In this document: one piece after another, positions 44,998-56,227 of the stretch | Layout: each line of letters starts with the position of its first letter | Position numbering within the stretch: the stretch's first letter is position 1 | NCBI RefSeq assembly: GCF_024529975.1 | Contig: NZ_AP024897.1 | Span: 3,286,001-3,350,000, forward strand | Direction: 5' to 3' | Length of the DNA: 64,000 bases | Source: Vibrio quintilis | GTDB taxonomy: Bacteria; Pseudomonadota; Gammaproteobacteria; Enterobacterales; Vibrionaceae | Translations under genes and position numbers: made by a program | The notes under the pieces: generated by a model | What the model was told of the DNA's origin: nothing | Seen by the model: only the letters and a program-made list of their open reading frames with translations | Database searches by the model: none

Positions 44998-47418
44998 CTA
45001 GAATGTCTTACCAATAGTGAATGAGAAGAATTCCTCATCATCACCGGTATATTTTTTAATTGGTTTTGCTAAAGCAAAGACCAAAGGTCCCATCGGAGAC
45101 ATCCACTGTAATGCAACACCTGCGGATGAACGATATTTCAGAGGATCGGAGTAATCATAATAATATTCCCGACCATAATCAGCACTACGTTTACTGTAAT
45201 CAAACTCAGTATCCCAGACACTGGCCATATCATAGAAGATACTGGTCCGTATCTGACTTCGGGTTTCATCAGAAACAAATGGCGTAGGTACAATCAGCTC
45301 CAGGCTGCCTTGCGCAATCGCATTCCCGCCTGCGGACTCATTTGTCGCAGTCAGTGTCCCGTTGTTAGAATCTGCGTAACTGTTAAATACCGCTCTTGGC
45401 CCGGCAGTATTTGCCCCAAAGCCTCTCAGCGTTGAAAAACCACCAGCATAGAAGTTCTCATAAAATGGATAGAGATTTTCATTCCCATCGGTCTTACCGT
45501 AGCCGTTTCCATAACCCAGACGCCCGCGGAATAACAAGGTGAAATCCTGATCTTCGGCTAAAGGAATGTAATGTCTCACATTATACTGAAGTTTAAAAAA
45601 CTGAGTATCCGAGCCCGGAGTGGTTATTTTATAAGTTGCCCGCTGGTAGTTACCTGCTGTAGGGAAATATCCTTTATTCAGGTTATTACGAATCCAGGAC
45701 AAATTAATATCAAAATCACCCGTCACAAAACCAACTTTGGATGACGTATTTGCATTCACCCCTTGAGATAAGAGAAAGTTCTCAATTTGCAGATAAGGGG
45801 ATAAATTGCCAATTTGGTTATGCGTATAACCGATACCAAAGGCAAAACGATTCAGCTCATCATGAGGGAATCCCCAGGTCAGATTGATACCATAACTTTC
45901 GTTTGTATAGTCGACAATTCCGGCTTCAGAAGCTTCAAATTCATTATAGAAGATCTTCCCCCCCAAACTGACACCATCCAGATTCCAGTAAGGGTCGTTA
46001 TAACTGAAGGTCACGTTTTTCTGGTAATCATTCATTGTCGCTGAAATACCGACACTATTTCCGCTTCCCAGGAAGTTTTCCTGTTGTAGCCCGACCTGAA
46101 AGCTAACCCCGGATTCAGTCCCGTAACCAATACCAAAATTCACGCTTCCGGAATTTGCTTCTTTCACGTTGTAAACAATATCAACCTGATCTTCGCTGCC
46201 TGGCACCCGAACTGTTTTTACATCCACCGTTTCAAAAAAACCAAGTCTGTTCAGGCGGGATTTTCCGGTTTCGATGGACTTTGAATTCAGCCAGCTCCCT
46301 TCCATTTGCCGCATTTCACGCCGTAACACTTCATCTTTGGTAACAGTATTACCAGTGAAATTAATATGGCGGACATAGATTCTGTTGCCGGGATCGACAT
46401 TCACGATCAGGGAAACTTCCTGATTTTCATCATCAAATTCAGGGATGGTTCTCACCTGCGGATAAGCATAACCAGACTCACCCAAAACTTTCTTAATGCC
46501 GGTTTCCAGTGCGGTGGCTGCGGAGCCCTGATAGATATCACCGCTATCGAAAGGAACCAGAAGTTTAAACTTGTTCTCTTCCCCGACTAAATCACCACGG
46601 AATCTGACGCCTTTAACCCGATATGGTTTCCCCTCATTCAAAGTGAGAGTAATGTATACACCTTTTTTATCAGGAGAAATCGAGACCTGAGCTGACTCAA
46701 CCTTAAATTTCAGATAGCCGTGATCATAATAAAATGACTTGAGAGTCTCTAAATCTCCGGCAAGTACTTGTTTTTGATACTTATCACTGGAAAGAAAATT
46801 CCACCATGAAACATCAGCATTTAAATCAAAACGGGATAACAGTTCTTTGTCATCAAAAACCTTATTCCCGATAAAGTTAATTTGCTGAATCTTTGCCGAA
46901 ACGCCTTCAGTAAAGACAAACTTTAAATCGGCACGATTACGGGGAAGTGGTGTGACAACAGCTTTAACTTTCGCATTGTACTTACCAACACTGTAGTAGA
47001 AATCTTCAAGTCCTTTCTCTATGTTACGAAGCCTTGTTCTGTCCAAAGCTTCCCCAACACGAATCGATGATGCATCCAGATTTTCTGTCAGCTGCTCATC
47101 TTTAATCGCCTTATTGCCGGAAAAAGAAACGCTGGAAATCGTTGGTCTCTCTTTCACTTTAACCTGCAGAACATTTCCATCACGAAATACGTCAATGTTC
47201 TCAAAATTTCCGGATGAATACAGTGCTTTCACTAAATCAGCAATATCCTGAGAATCGACCGTATCACCAACACGGACTGGCATTTTTAATAACGCGGCAC
47301 CGAGCGTTACACGCTGTAACCCCTCAACTTGAATGTTTTTGACAACAAAACTTTCCGCACTGTACGCCGGAAAGCCACTGACAAGCATCGTAGCCAAAAT
47401 AAACTTTTTCATCGTCAT
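44998..47418 (-). CDS. bamA: Outer membrane protein assembly factor BamA
   Basis: BamA is the core of the machine that inserts beta-barrels in the outer membrane. The precursor of 806 residues starts MTMKKFILATML, matching E. coli MAMKKLLIASLL. The signal peptide ends near AYSA-ES. Five POTRA domains (~23-420) begin with FVVKNIQVEGLQRV. A 16-strand barrel follows with the conserved RGF motif in STLRGFGANTAGPR and a terminal aromatic strand (FSFTIGKTF). It is the second gene after rseP in the cluster order. Confidence 0.97.
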   Translation of the reverse strand: MTMKKFILATMLVSGFPAYSAESFVVKNIQVEGLQRVTLGAALLKMPVRVGDTVDSQDIADLVKALYSSGNFENIDVFRDGNVLQVKVKERPTISSVSFSGNKAIKDEQLTENLDASSIRVGEALDRTRLRNIEKGLEDFYYSVGKYNAKVKAVVTPLPRNRADLKFVFTEGVSAKIQQINFIGNKVFDDKELLSRFDLNADVSWWNFLSSDKYQKQVLAGDLETLKSFYYDHGYLKFKVESAQVSISPDKKGVYITLTLNEGKPYRVKGVRFRGDLVGEENKFKLLVPFDSGDIYQGSAATALETGIKKVLGESGYAYPQVRTIPEFDDENQEVSLIVNVDPGNRIYVRHINFTGNTVTKDEVLRREMRQMEGSWLNSKSIETGKSRLNRLGFFETVDVKTVRVPGSEDQVDIVYNVKEANSGSVNFGIGYGTESGVSFQVGLQQENFLGSGNSVGISATMNDYQKNVTFSYNDPYWNLDGVSLGGKIFYNEFEASEAGIVDYTNESYGINLTWGFPHDELNRFAFGIGYTHNQIGNLSPYLQIENFLLSQGVNANTSSKVGFVTGDFDINLSWIRNNLNKGYFPTAGNYQRATYKITTPGSDTQFFKLQYNVRHYIPLAEDQDFTLLFRGRLGYGNGYGKTDGNENLYPFYENFYAGGFSTLRGFGANTAGPRAVFNSYADSNNGTLTATNESAGGNAIAQGSLELIVPTPFVSDETRSQIRTSIFYDMASVWDTEFDYSKRSADYGREYYYDYSDPLKYRSSAGVALQWMSPMGPLVFALAKPIKKYTGDDEEFFSFTIGKTF

Positions 47419-47466
47419 CGTTATTCGAATTATTCCCTTGTACAACTTAAGCTTAAAGCTGATTCA

Positions 47467-48825
47467 TTAGAGGCGGGTAAAATCATTAAATAATGCCACA
47501 GCCATAAGTGAAAAAATAATTATGCCACCAACGCGATAACCAATTTCCTGAACTTTTTCCGGCACAGGGTTTTTAGTTACAGCCTCAATCGCAAAAAACA
47601 TTAAATGTCCCCCATCCAACATGGGTAGCGGAACTAAGTTAATAATCCCTAAGTTAACACTAATTAATGCCAGAAATCCTAAAAAATATACTAAGCCATA
47701 CTCAGCCGTGGTTCCTGCACCTTTTGCGATAGAAATAGGACCACTCAGATTATTCAAACCGACATCTCCCACAATCAGCTTTTTCAGCATCGTGATTGTC
47801 AGACCTATCACCTGCACAGTTTTGTGGGCAGCTTTACCAATCGATTCAAAAGGACCATATTGTAACTGATAACGGTAATGCTCAGGCCATTCAGCAACCT
47901 GCGGAGACATACCGGCAAAACCTATCGTTTTTCCATCTCTCAGCTCTCGCTGAGCCGGGGTCAGTGTTAATTCTTTCTCCTGCCCGTTTCTTAAAACAGT
48001 CAAAGCAAGTGAAGAACCAGCATGGCTCTGAACCAAATCGACAACCTGATCCCACGAAGATACATCAATATCATTGATGCGAAGAATTTTATCCCCCGCG
48101 AGCAAACCAGCTTCTTCTGCAGCGCCATCTTTCATGATATGCGTTAATGTCATCAACACTTCCGGCGAGTACGGTTTAAAACCCAACGCCTTCATTGCAG
48201 ACTCTTTTTCCGGATCAAAGTTCCACTTATTGAGATTTATATTTAAAATTTCGTGATTAACAGAATCAGGGGAACTGACCGTCATTGTCATTTGAGAATC
48301 ACCAATATGCGAGACCAACGCCATATTCACAGATTCCCAGTCTCCGGTCTTCACACCGGAAACCGCCTGAATTTCCATACCGGGGAGCATACCAGCCTGA
48401 GCAACAATTGAATCAGGATAAACTTCACCGATGACTGGTTTCACCGATGGAACGCCAATCATAAAGACACACCAGTAGGCCACAATGGCAAACAGGAAAT
48501 TAAATACCGGCCCGGCAGCAACAATCGCAAACCTTTTCCATAATGATTGCTGATCAAAGGCAAGATGCTTTTGGTTCTCAGGAACGTCTTCCACCCTGCC
48601 ATCAAGCATTTTTACGTAACCGCCTAACGGGATAATGGCAAAGCTATACTCTGTCCCGTCTTTCGCAATACGTGACCAAATCGACTTACCAAAGCCGATG
48701 GAAAATTTTTCAACTTTTACCCCACAACGCCGGGCAACCCAGAAGTGACCAAACTCATGAACAGCAACCAAAATGCCCAAAGCTATTACGAACGAAATAA
48801 AGTTCCACAGGATACCAGTCATCAT
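47467..48825 (-). CDS. rseP: Site-2 intramembrane protease RseP
   Basis: RseP cuts the anti-sigma factor RseA after DegS, releasing sigma-E when outer membrane assembly is disturbed. The 452-residue protein has the zinc motif [14 protein letters not shown] in the first helix, two PDZ domains (~115-200 and ~205-290) and the third ligand in [14 protein letters not shown]. Its start codon overlaps the dxr stop in ATGA. It lies next to bamA, whose failure it helps to report. Confidence 0.97.
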   Translation of the reverse strand: MMTGILWNFISFVIALGILVAVHEFGHFWVARRCGVKVEKFSIGFGKSIWSRIAKDGTEYSFAIIPLGGYVKMLDGRVEDVPENQKHLAFDQQSLWKRFAIVAAGPVFNFLFAIVAYWCVFMIGVPSVKPVIGEVYPDSIVAQAGMLPGMEIQAVSGVKTGDWESVNMALVSHIGDSQMTMTVSSPDSVNHEILNINLNKWNFDPEKESAMKALGFKPYSPEVLMTLTHIMKDGAAEEAGLLAGDKILRINDIDVSSWDQVVDLVQSHAGSSLALTVLRNGQEKELTLTPAQRELRDGKTIGFAGMSPQVAEWPEHYRYQLQYGPFESIGKAAHKTVQVIGLTITMLKKLIVGDVGLNNLSGPISIAKGAGTTAEYGLVYFLGFLALISVNLGIINLVPLPMLDGGHLMFFAIEAVTKNPVPEKVQEIGYRVGGIIIFSLMAVALFNDFTRL

Positions 48826-50027
48826 TGACGCTCTTTCACTATTTTATTTGCCCATTGCCGGGCTATTTTATCAAGCTCTAACAAACTTTCTACGTCTGTG
48901 ACTGAAGTTATTGCTCCGAAAGCGCATGTCTTTGACAATACGAGCTCGTTAACAGCTGCAATTTCAGTAAACCGGATTTGTTTATTCAGAAACGCTTCAA
49001 CTGCGACTTCATTGGCTGCGTTTAATGAAGTTGTTGCATGTTGTCCTTCATAGCAAGCATCAATTGCCAGCTTTAAACAGGGGTAACGCTGTTCGTCAAC
49101 CTGTGTAAAGCTTAAATCGCCCAAACTGAAAAAATCCAAAGGAGATACGCCTGACTCAATTCTGTCAGGATAAGCCATTGCACATGCAATCGGTGTTGCC
49201 ATATTCGGTTCCCCCATTTGTGCCAGCACTGAACCATCTCTGTATTGCACCATCGAATGAATAACAGACTGAGGATGAATCAAAACTTTAAGCTGCTCTC
49301 TGGATGTATTAAACAACCATTTTGCTTCAATGTATTCAAGCCCTTTATTCATCATAGTTGCTGAATCAACAGATATCTTAGGACCCATCGACCAGTTAGG
49401 ATGGGAAATCGCCTGTTCCGGGGTAACATTTGGAAGAAGATCTATAGATGTATTACGAAACGGCCCGCCAGAACCGGTTAGCAAGATATGCGAAATACCA
49501 TATTTATCTAAATCACAAAAACCTAAAGACTTTTGAATATCTTCAGGTAAACATTGAAAAATAGCATTGTGTTCACTGTCCACGGGAAGTAATTCAGCAC
49601 CATATTCAGCAACCGCATCCATGAATAACTGACCTGACATCACCAATGCTTCTTTATTCGCCAGTAACACCCGCTTTCCGGACCGGATTGCAGCCATTGT
49701 TGGTAACAACCCGGCGGCACCGACAATAGCCGACATCACAACATCCACATCTGCATGTTTTGCAACATCACACATGGCTTGCGGTCCAAACATAACTTCC
49801 GTTTTACTTCCTAAATCAGACAATGTCCCGGCAAGATCTTTTGCGGCTGATTCGGAAGCCATCACGGCATATTCAGGATGATATTTCTGGCATAACTGCA
49901 CCATTTTCGTCACATTTGTACCAGCAACTAATGCCACGACAGAGAAAAGATCAGGATTCTGTGACACAACATTCAGTGTACTTGCTCCAATCGATCCCGT
50001 TGCCCCTAAAATCGTTAACTTACGCAT
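48822..50027 (-). CDS. dxr: 1-deoxy-D-xylulose 5-phosphate reductoisomerase
   Basis: The enzyme makes 2-C-methyl-D-erythritol 4-phosphate, the committed step of the MEP isoprenoid route. It has 401 residues with the NADPH-binding start [29 protein letters not shown], the metal site [23 protein letters not shown] and [21 protein letters not shown] (split here over several motifs). It is translationally coupled to rseP. Confidence 0.97.
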   Translation of the reverse strand: MRKLTILGATGSIGASTLNVVSQNPDLFSVVALVAGTNVTKMVQLCQKYHPEYAVMASESAAKDLAGTLSDLGSKTEVMFGPQAMCDVAKHADVDVVMSAIVGAAGLLPTMAAIRSGKRVLLANKEALVMSGQLFMDAVAEYGAELLPVDSEHNAIFQCLPEDIQKSLGFCDLDKYGISHILLTGSGGPFRNTSIDLLPNVTPEQAISHPNWSMGPKISVDSATMMNKGLEYIEAKWLFNTSREQLKVLIHPQSVIHSMVQYRDGSVLAQMGEPNMATPIACAMAYPDRIESGVSPLDFFSLGDLSFTQVDEQRYPCLKLAIDACYEGQHATTSLNAANEVAVEAFLNKQIRFTEIAAVNELVLSKTCAFGAITSVTDVESLLELDKIARQWANKIVKERQ

Positions 50028-50083
50028 AGGAAAACCATTTCAAATAAATTAAGACATAGCATGGCTCAAAATCAGACACATCA

Positions 50084-50926
50084 CTACAAATGAAAATATA
50101 ATAAAGCAAAAACCGGAAATGCAGCGGTCAAGCTATCGATGCGATCCAAAACGCCCCCGTGACCAGGAATCAGGTGACTACTGTCTTTAATACCAGATGC
50201 TCGTTTAAACATACTTTCGACTAAATCACCTAACACCGAAATAATAACGGTACACAGGATAATGACAAACATGGTGCCTGTCCCTGAAAAGTGAATATCA
50301 AACCAGCCGGATAGAAAAAATGCGGCAACAACAGCAGCAACAACACCACCCACTAAACCTTCAATCGTCTTATTCGGGCTCACATTAGGTGCCATTTTGT
50401 GTTTACCCAGAAAACGCCCGGCAAAATAGGCGCCACTATCAGCAATCCAGACAATCAGACAGACAAACAATACTAACTTTGCACCATATGCAGAATCCCG
50501 GGCCATATTCTCAGTCCTGAGCAATACCACACTCCAGAAAAATGGCAGCAAAGTTAACAACCCAAACAGATGTTTCAAAAGTTTTGATTCGGACCAATAT
50601 TTGCCAGAAGCCGGATACGTCATAGCAAGATAACTGGCGGCTATCCACCATCCTGAGCCAATCCATAAGACCAGAGCGCACAAAAGGCTCAAATCATGAG
50701 TCATAGAGAGTTGTGGCGTGATGACGTATAAACCCAAGCTACCAATAATCACAGGCGGGATTAATGAAGAGAAACAAAATTTTGAATCAATAAATTGAGT
50801 CCACTCCCAAAAACCTAATAAAGTAACGAATGAAAGCGCAATAATAAAAGGGGTCAGAGGTAGCTGAAAGATACCTAAAACCACTAAAGGGGCCAAAATC
50901 AAGGCTGTAATGACTCTTTGCTTCAA
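50084..50926 (-). CDS. cdsA: Phosphatidate cytidylyltransferase
   Basis: CdsA makes CDP-diacylglycerol, the precursor of all phospholipids. The 280-residue membrane protein has about eight helices. The complete family signature runs through SMFKRASGIKDSSHLIPG and HGGVLDRIDS close to the C-terminus, with WIADSGAYFAGRFLGKHK before it. It lies 15 bases behind uppS, the usual order. Confidence 0.97.
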   Translation of the reverse strand: MKQRVITALILAPLVVLGIFQLPLTPFIIALSFVTLLGFWEWTQFIDSKFCFSSLIPPVIIGSLGLYVITPQLSMTHDLSLLCALVLWIGSGWWIAASYLAMTYPASGKYWSESKLLKHLFGLLTLLPFFWSVVLLRTENMARDSAYGAKLVLFVCLIVWIADSGAYFAGRFLGKHKMAPNVSPNKTIEGLVGGVVAAVVAAFFLSGWFDIHFSGTGTMFVIILCTVIISVLGDLVESMFKRASGIKDSSHLIPGHGGVLDRIDSLTAAFPVFALLYFHL

Positions 50927-50941
50927 ACTAAAAACCTTTTG

Positions 50942-51694
50942 CTATTTTTCCATGAATGCTTTTATTTGTTCACCTGTACATCCAAAACGTCTTTCCCGGT
51001 TGACAAACCAGGTCACAGCTTCAATAAAATGCTCTTCACTGAAATCGGGCCAGAAAACCGGGGTAAAGTACAATTCTGCATAAGCAAGCTGCCACAACAT
51101 AAAATTACTGATTCGGCACTCTCCGCTCGTCCGGATCAATAAATCAACTTCAGGCAAATCAGCCATAGACATAAATTGAGACATTGTTTTTTCACTGATT
51201 TCAGAAACAGCCAGGTCACCGGAGTGAACTTGTTGAGCAATGGATTTCACTGCTTGTGTAATATCCCATCGCCCCCCATAATTGGCTGCAATATTAACAA
51301 CCATCCCCGAATTGTCAGCAGTTAAACGTTCGGCATCAGCGATTTTATTTTGTAACTTAGAGGTGAACCGGGAAGTATCTCCAATCACTCTTAACTTGAG
51401 ATTGTTTTTATGTAATTTCTTGACTTCAGTGGAAAGCACATAAACAAAGAGATCCATAAGAACGCCGACTTCTTCTTCAGGGCGGCGCCAGTTTTCACTA
51501 CTGAAAGCAAACAAAGTAACCGCTCTGACACCCAGGCGGGCGGCAGTGGCTATCGTTTTCCGAACAGCTTTAACACCATTTTGGTGGCCAAATACTCTTG
51601 GTTTTCCCTGAGCTTTTGCCCAGCGACCATTGCCATCCATGATTACCGCAACATGCTGAGGTAATAAATCAGGTGAAAGTTGAGAATTCTGCAT
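50942..51694 (-). CDS. uppS: Undecaprenyl diphosphate synthase
   Basis: The enzyme adds eight isoprene units in cis to farnesyl diphosphate to make the carrier lipid for peptidoglycan and O-antigen. The 250-residue protein has [19 protein letters not shown] (catalytic Asp and phosphate site), [12 protein letters not shown], the [12 protein letters not shown] block and [20 protein letters not shown]. It heads the uppS-cdsA pair and follows frr across a hairpin. Confidence 0.97.
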   Translation of the reverse strand: MQNSQLSPDLLPQHVAVIMDGNGRWAKAQGKPRVFGHQNGVKAVRKTIATAARLGVRAVTLFAFSSENWRRPEEEVGVLMDLFVYVLSTEVKKLHKNNLKLRVIGDTSRFTSKLQNKIADAERLTADNSGMVVNIAANYGGRWDITQAVKSIAQQVHSGDLAVSEISEKTMSQFMSMADLPEVDLLIRTSGECRISNFMLWQLAYAELYFTPVFWPDFSEEHFIEAVTWFVNRERRFGCTGEQIKAFMEK

Positions 51695-51727
51695 AAGAAA
51701 TTACTTTTATTTGCAAATATCAGAATA

Positions 51728-51755
51728 AAGGCGCCATGCGTTCACAAAGCGCCTT
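51728..51755 (-). terminator. Terminator behind frr
   Basis: AAGGCGC and GCGCCTT pair around a 14-nt loop on the minus strand, followed by TATT. The T-run is short, so it may act as a partial terminator. Confidence 0.55.
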
Positions 51756-51786
51756 TTCTGTTTTTTTGAATATTTAGTGATTATAC

Positions 51787-52344
51787 TTAAACATCCATGA
51801 GTTCTTTTTCTTTTGATGCAAGCACTTCGTCAATTCTTTTGACCGCAGCATCAGTCAACTTCTGAACATCTTCCTGAGCCTTGTGCTCTTCATCTTCAGA
51901 AATTTCTTTATCTTTTAATAATGATTTAAATTCGTTATTTGCATCACGACGAATGTTACGGACAGCAACACGACCGCCTTCAGCTTCTCCCCGAACAATT
52001 TTCACAAGATCTTTCCGGCGCTCTTCAGTTAGCGGAGGAAGAGGAACACGGATAACCGTTCCCGCAGACATTGGATTAAGGCCCAGATCTGATGACATAA
52101 TGGCTTTTTCAACTTTAGGTGTCAGCTCTTTATCAAATACAGTAATCGCCAGCGTTCTTGCATCTTCAGCAACGACATTCGCAACCTGATTTAACGGTGT
52201 CATGGCGCCGTAATATTCAACTGAAATACTTGCTAACAGGCTGGGATGAGCTCGTCCGGTGCGAACTTTAGATAAATTATTCTTTAATGCTTCAACACTC
52301 TTATCCATGCGGTCCTGAGCGTCTTTTTTGATTTCATTGATCAC
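51787..52344 (-). CDS. frr: Ribosome recycling factor
   Basis: RRF splits the post-termination ribosome together with EF-G. The 185-residue protein has the family's features: [20 protein letters not shown], the PLNQVANV turn, [21 protein letters not shown] and the long C-terminal helix. It follows pyrH by 32 bases in the conserved rpsB-tsf-pyrH-frr order. Confidence 0.97.
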   Translation of the reverse strand: MINEIKKDAQDRMDKSVEALKNNLSKVRTGRAHPSLLASISVEYYGAMTPLNQVANVVAEDARTLAITVFDKELTPKVEKAIMSSDLGLNPMSAGTVIRVPLPPLTEERRKDLVKIVRGEAEGGRVAVRNIRRDANNEFKSLLKDKEISEDEEHKAQEDVQKLTDAAVKRIDEVLASKEKELMDV

Positions 52345-52376
52345 AATATCACCTTAATTCTCATTTCACTTGTTAA

Positions 52377-53111
52377 TTACAACTGAGTGTTGCAAATAAG
52401 TGTACCTTCAGCCTCACCCATGACAACCCGACGTAAAGCTCCAGGCTTATTCATATTAAAGACACGGATAGGCATCATATGATCTCTTGCCAGAGTAAAA
52501 GCGGCTAAGTCCATCACTTTCAATTCTTTTTCAAGCACATCGTCATAATTCAGCTTATCATACAACTCCGCCTCAGGGTTTGCCACCGGATCGGCACTGT
52601 AAACACCATCAACTTTTGTCGCTTTGAGAACTACATCAGCTTCAATTTCAATTCCGCGTAAACAAGCTGCTGAGTCGGTCGTAAAAAACGGATTTCCGGT
52701 CCCCGCGGAAAAGATAACAACCCGCCCCTGTCGTAGTTGACTAATCGCGTTCGCCCAGTTGTAATCATCACAAACACCATTCAGGGGAATTGCTGACATC
52801 ACTCTTGCATTCACATAAGCACGGTGAAGTGCATCACGCATAGCCAGGCCATTCATGACCGTTGCCAACATGCCCATATGGTCACCAACAACACGGTTCA
52901 TACCGGCTTTAGCCAGTCCGGCGCCACGGAATAAGTTTCCGCCACCAATTACGACGCCAACCTGAACACCCAGCTCAACTAACTCTTTGACTTCCTGAGC
53001 CATGCGATCAAGTACAGCAGGGTCAATACCAAAACCTTCTTCACCTTGTAACGCTTCGCCACTAAGTTTTAACAAAATACGCTGATACGCGGGTTTAGGG
53101 TTTGTTGTCAT
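52377..53111 (-). CDS. pyrH: Uridylate kinase
   Basis: PyrH phosphorylates UMP to UDP and is controlled by GTP (activator) and UTP (inhibitor). The 244-residue amino-acid-kinase-fold protein shows [55 protein letters not shown] and [16 protein letters not shown] 53111 is preceded by GGGAAGGA; an in-frame ATG 10 codons upstream lacks such a site. Confidence 0.97.
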   Translation of the reverse strand: MTTNPKPAYQRILLKLSGEALQGEEGFGIDPAVLDRMAQEVKELVELGVQVGVVIGGGNLFRGAGLAKAGMNRVVGDHMGMLATVMNGLAMRDALHRAYVNARVMSAIPLNGVCDDYNWANAISQLRQGRVVIFSAGTGNPFFTTDSAACLRGIEIEADVVLKATKVDGVYSADPVANPEAELYDKLNYDDVLEKELKVMDLAAFTLARDHMMPIRVFNMNKPGALRRVVMGEAEGTLICNTQL

Positions 53112-53212
53112 GGTGTATTCCTTCCCAAGAGAATTATTCATTAACCGTCATGAATTCAGACTTCATATGTAAAATCTTAATTCATCACGCTAAATTCTGA
53201 TTGTTATCACGA

Positions 53213-53240
53213 AAAGACCGCAGCAACTGCCACGGTCTTT
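53213..53240 (-). terminator. Terminator between tsf and pyrH
   Basis: AAAGACCG-tggcagttgctg-CGGTCTTT on the minus strand, followed by TCGTG after a TTTT run. It lies about 25 bases beyond the tsf stop. Confidence 0.6.
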
Positions 53241-53265
53241 CTCTTATTCAGTGCTTACACAAAAA

Positions 53266-54108
53266 TTAACCTTTTTGTGCCATTGCAACTTCTTCAGCAA
53301 AGCTTAAGCCGTCTTCTTTTTCGATGCCTTCACCGACTTCAAGACGAACAAAACCAGTTACTTTAGTACCTTTTTCTTTCAGAATGTCACCAACAGATTT
53401 CTTTGGTTCCATGACGAAAGCCTGGCCAGTCAAAGAAATTTCACCAGTAAATTTCTTCATACGACCGACAACCATTTTTTCTGCAATTTCAGCAGGTTTG
53501 CCTTCGTTCATCGCAATCTCAACCTGAACTGCTTTTTCTTTTTCTACAACTTCAGCAGGTACATCATCAGGCGTCAGGTAATCCGGACGTGAAGCAGCAA
53601 CATGCATTGCAATATGCTTCAGTGTTTCAGCGTCACCTTCACCAGCAACTACAACACCGATTTTCTCACCATGGCGATAAGAAGCCAGTGCAGCACCTTC
53701 GATATACTGTACCCGGCGGATTGTGACGTTTTCACCGATTTTAGCAACAAGAGCAACACGTGTTTCTTCAAATTGTTCCTGAAGTGCTTCAACTGCAGCT
53801 TTAGATGACAATGCAGCATCAGCAACGTCATTAGCAAACGCGACAAAGTTAGCATCTTTTGCAACAAAGTCTGTTTGACAGTTCACTTCAAGAAGAACAG
53901 CAACACCGTTACCTTCTTTGATTAAAATAGTCCCTTCGGCAGCAACATTACCTGCTTTCTTCGCAGCTTTTGCAGCACCGCTTTTACGCATATTTTCGAT
54001 TGCAAGTTCAACATCGCCGTCTGTTTCGACAAGCGCTTTCTTACATTCCATCATACCTGCGCCAGTACGTTCACGCAGTTCTTTTACCAGAGCAGCAGTT
54101 ACAGCCAT
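53266..54108 (-). CDS. tsf: Elongation factor Ts
   Basis: EF-Ts regenerates EF-Tu-GTP. The 280-residue protein has [20 protein letters not shown] at the start, the [19 protein letters not shown] segment, [11 protein letters not shown] with the TDF motif that enters EF-Tu, and the C-terminal dimer module. It is transcribed with rpsB; a strong hairpin lies between them. Confidence 0.98.
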   Translation of the reverse strand: MAVTAALVKELRERTGAGMMECKKALVETDGDVELAIENMRKSGAAKAAKKAGNVAAEGTILIKEGNGVAVLLEVNCQTDFVAKDANFVAFANDVADAALSSKAAVEALQEQFEETRVALVAKIGENVTIRRVQYIEGAALASYRHGEKIGVVVAGEGDAETLKHIAMHVAASRPDYLTPDDVPAEVVEKEKAVQVEIAMNEGKPAEIAEKMVVGRMKKFTGEISLTGQAFVMEPKKSVGDILKEKGTKVTGFVRLEVGEGIEKEDGLSFAEEVAMAQKG

Positions 54109-54143
54109 TCTCTATTCCTCGATTCTTTCTGGATATGCTAAAA

Positions 54144-54170
54144 ATTAGGGGCCTTCAGACGGCCCCTAAT
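54144..54170 (-). terminator. Attenuating terminator between rpsB and tsf
   Basis: ATTAGGGGCC-gtctgaa-GGCCCCTAAT on the minus strand is a 10-bp perfect stem followed by TTTT. A partial terminator at this place is known in E. coli, where it lowers tsf relative to rpsB; the same role is inferred here. Confidence 0.8.
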
Positions 54171-54238
54171 ACTAACTATAACCTAGTCGATGTTTCACTA
54201 CTGTTGCGCATCGAACTAAGTGTGACTAAGAGCCGTAA

Positions 54239-54967
54239 TTATTCAGCTTCTACGAAACCGTCTTTCTCAGCAACCACAGCAACATCTTTGTTACGACCTT
54301 CAGTGATCGCTTCAGCAGCAGCATTCAGGTAAAGCTGAACAGCACGGATCGCATCATCGTTACCTGGGATAACGTAGTCAACACCGTCTGGGTTAGAATT
54401 CGTATCAACAACAGAAAATACCGGAATTCCCAGATTGTTCGCTTCTTTCACTGCAATGTGCTCATGATCAGCATCAATGATAAACAGAGCGTCAGGCAGA
54501 CCACCCATGTCCTTGATACCGCCAAGAGACTTTTCAAGCTTTTCCATTTCACGAGTACGCATCAGCGCTTCTTTTTTGGTCAGCTTTTCAAAAGTACCAT
54601 CTGTTGACTGAGTCTCAAGATCCTTCAGACGCTTGATTGACTGACGAACAGTTTTCCAGTTTGTTAACATACCACCTAACCAGCGGTTATTAACATAGTA
54701 CTGGTTGCTTGCAATAGCAGCTTCTTTTACAGCTTCAGATGCAGCGCGCTTTGTTCCTACAAAAAGAACTTTACCTTTCTTCTCACCGATTTTACCTAAC
54801 TCAGCCAATGCTTCGTTGAACATTGGTACAGTTTTTTCCAGGTTAATGATGTGAACACGGTTACGAGCACCAAAAATGAAAGGCTTCATTTTTGGGTTCC
54901 AGTAACGAGTCTGGTGACCAAAGTGAACACCAGCTTTCAGCATATCGCGCATTGATACAGTTGCCAT
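54239..54967 (-). CDS. rpsB: 30S ribosomal protein S2
   Basis: S2 joins the small subunit late and is needed for S1 binding. The 242-residue protein shows [64 protein letters not shown] and the [15 protein letters not shown] segment. It is the first gene of the rpsB-tsf unit; GAGGATTAAT precedes the ATG. S2 autogenous control through the leader is likely. Confidence 0.98.
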   Translation of the reverse strand: MATVSMRDMLKAGVHFGHQTRYWNPKMKPFIFGARNRVHIINLEKTVPMFNEALAELGKIGEKKGKVLFVGTKRAASEAVKEAAIASNQYYVNNRWLGGMLTNWKTVRQSIKRLKDLETQSTDGTFEKLTKKEALMRTREMEKLEKSLGGIKDMGGLPDALFIIDADHEHIAVKEANNLGIPVFSVVDTNSNPDGVDYVIPGNDDAIRAVQLYLNAAAEAITEGRNKDVAVVAEKDGFVEAE

Positions 54968-55139
54968 TTATTAATCCTCTATGGGGTTAGGCCTCCACAT
55001 TCCCCGTATTTCCGACTTCGTGACCAGCACGGAAGCACCCCGGAAGACGTGACGAAATGTGTGTGATTTAAATTAGTGGTTAAGGAACAGCAGAAAAACA
55101 GAAAATGTTTACCTACATTCCGGCGCGCTTTATATCATA
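54968..55139 (-). promoter_or_regulatory. rpsB promoter and structured 5' leader
   Basis: On the minus strand TATGAT at 55134-55139 followed by a GC-rich discriminator (aaagcgcgcc) is a typical stringently controlled ribosomal promoter. Transcription from about 55127 would give a leader of about 160 nt, close to the known E. coli rpsB leader. The 3' half of the leader contains several short GC-rich complementary stretches (CTTCCGGGGTGCTTCCGTG, GGTCACGAAGTC) like the S2-responsive leader described in gammaproteobacteria. Confidence 0.6.
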
Positions 55140-55298
55140 TAACCCGGTTCAGAAGCCAGAAAAATTTGCGCCAGCAGCCAGTGTCACCTCTCAGTAATAA
55201 TAATTATTATTCAGACTGGTTTCTTGCGCTCTACTCTTCGACTGTTAAAATACTGCAATCAGCACAAAAGGTGCACATTAAACCAGTAGAGATTATCA
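55140..55298 (+). other. Upstream region of map
   Basis: The region between the rpsB promoter and map holds no gene. It must contain the rightward map promoter; no clear pair of -35/-10 boxes was identified. Confidence 0.35.
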
Positions 55299-56141
55299 AT
55301 GTCTGTCAACATCAAAAATGCGGAAGAAATAGAAAAAATGCGGATTGCAGGCAAACTTGCAGCCGATGTACTTGAGATGATCCAGCCTTATGTAAAGCCT
55401 GGCGTCACAACAGAAGAGCTCGACCAAATCTGTCATCAATATATGACAGAAACACAGGGAACGATTCCTGCGCCACTCAATTACCATGGTTATCCAAAAT
55501 CAATTTGCACATCCATTAATCATATCGTTTGTCATGGTATCCCTGCGACGGAAGATGGTCAGTTTGGCCAGTATATCCGCCCGGCAGTACTCAAAGATGG
55601 TGATATTCTGAATATAGATATCACCGTGATTAAAGATGGCTATCACGGTGACACTTCAAGAATGTTTTTAGTCGGTGATGTTTCCCCGGCCAATAAACGT
55701 TTATGTCTTGTAGCTCAGGAAAGTCTTTATCTGGCAATGAAACACGTCAAACCAGGTGTCCGTCTCGGAGAAATAGGCACTGCGATAGATAAGTACATAA
55801 AAACCAATAACAAACACAATCCCCGGATGAAGTTTTCTATTGTGAAAGACTATTGTGGTCATGGTATTGGTACGGGGTTTCATGAAGAACCTCAGGTCGT
55901 TCACTATAAAAACAGTGACAAAACAGTACTCCAGGCAGGCATGACTTTCACAATTGAACCGATGATTAATGCCGGAAAATTTGGTTGCCGTCTGGATGAA
56001 GAAGATAACTGGACCGTCTATACCGCCGATGGTAAGAATTCCGCTCAGTGGGAACATACTATACTGGTTACGGAGACCGGCTGTGAGGTTTTAACTTTGA
56101 GAAGTGATGAATCAATTCCCCGTTTAATGAACAATATGTAA
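55299..56141 (+). CDS. map: Methionine aminopeptidase type I
   Basis: The enzyme removes the initiator methionine from new proteins. The 280-residue protein has all metal ligands: Asp in ILNIDITVIKDG, Asp in GYHGDTSRMF, His in GHGIGTGFHEEP, Glu in TIEPMIN and Glu in WEHTILVT. It is longer than the E. coli enzyme (264) by a C-terminal tail. Map is divergent from rpsB, the standard arrangement, and glnD follows in the same direction. Confidence 0.97.
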   Translation: MSVNIKNAEEIEKMRIAGKLAADVLEMIQPYVKPGVTTEELDQICHQYMTETQGTIPAPLNYHGYPKSICTSINHIVCHGIPATEDGQFGQYIRPAVLKDGDILNIDITVIKDGYHGDTSRMFLVGDVSPANKRLCLVAQESLYLAMKHVKPGVRLGEIGTAIDKYIKTNNKHNPRMKFSIVKDYCGHGIGTGFHEEPQVVHYKNSDKTVLQAGMTFTIEPMINAGKFGCRLDEEDNWTVYTADGKNSAQWEHTILVTETGCEVLTLRSDESIPRLMNNM

Positions 56142-56227
56142 AATTATCCGACAAAGATAAGTGATTACGCCTGTCTTAGCCGGAAACAACGGTCAATTCA
56201 CCCAATGAAGTGCATGGACGCATAATT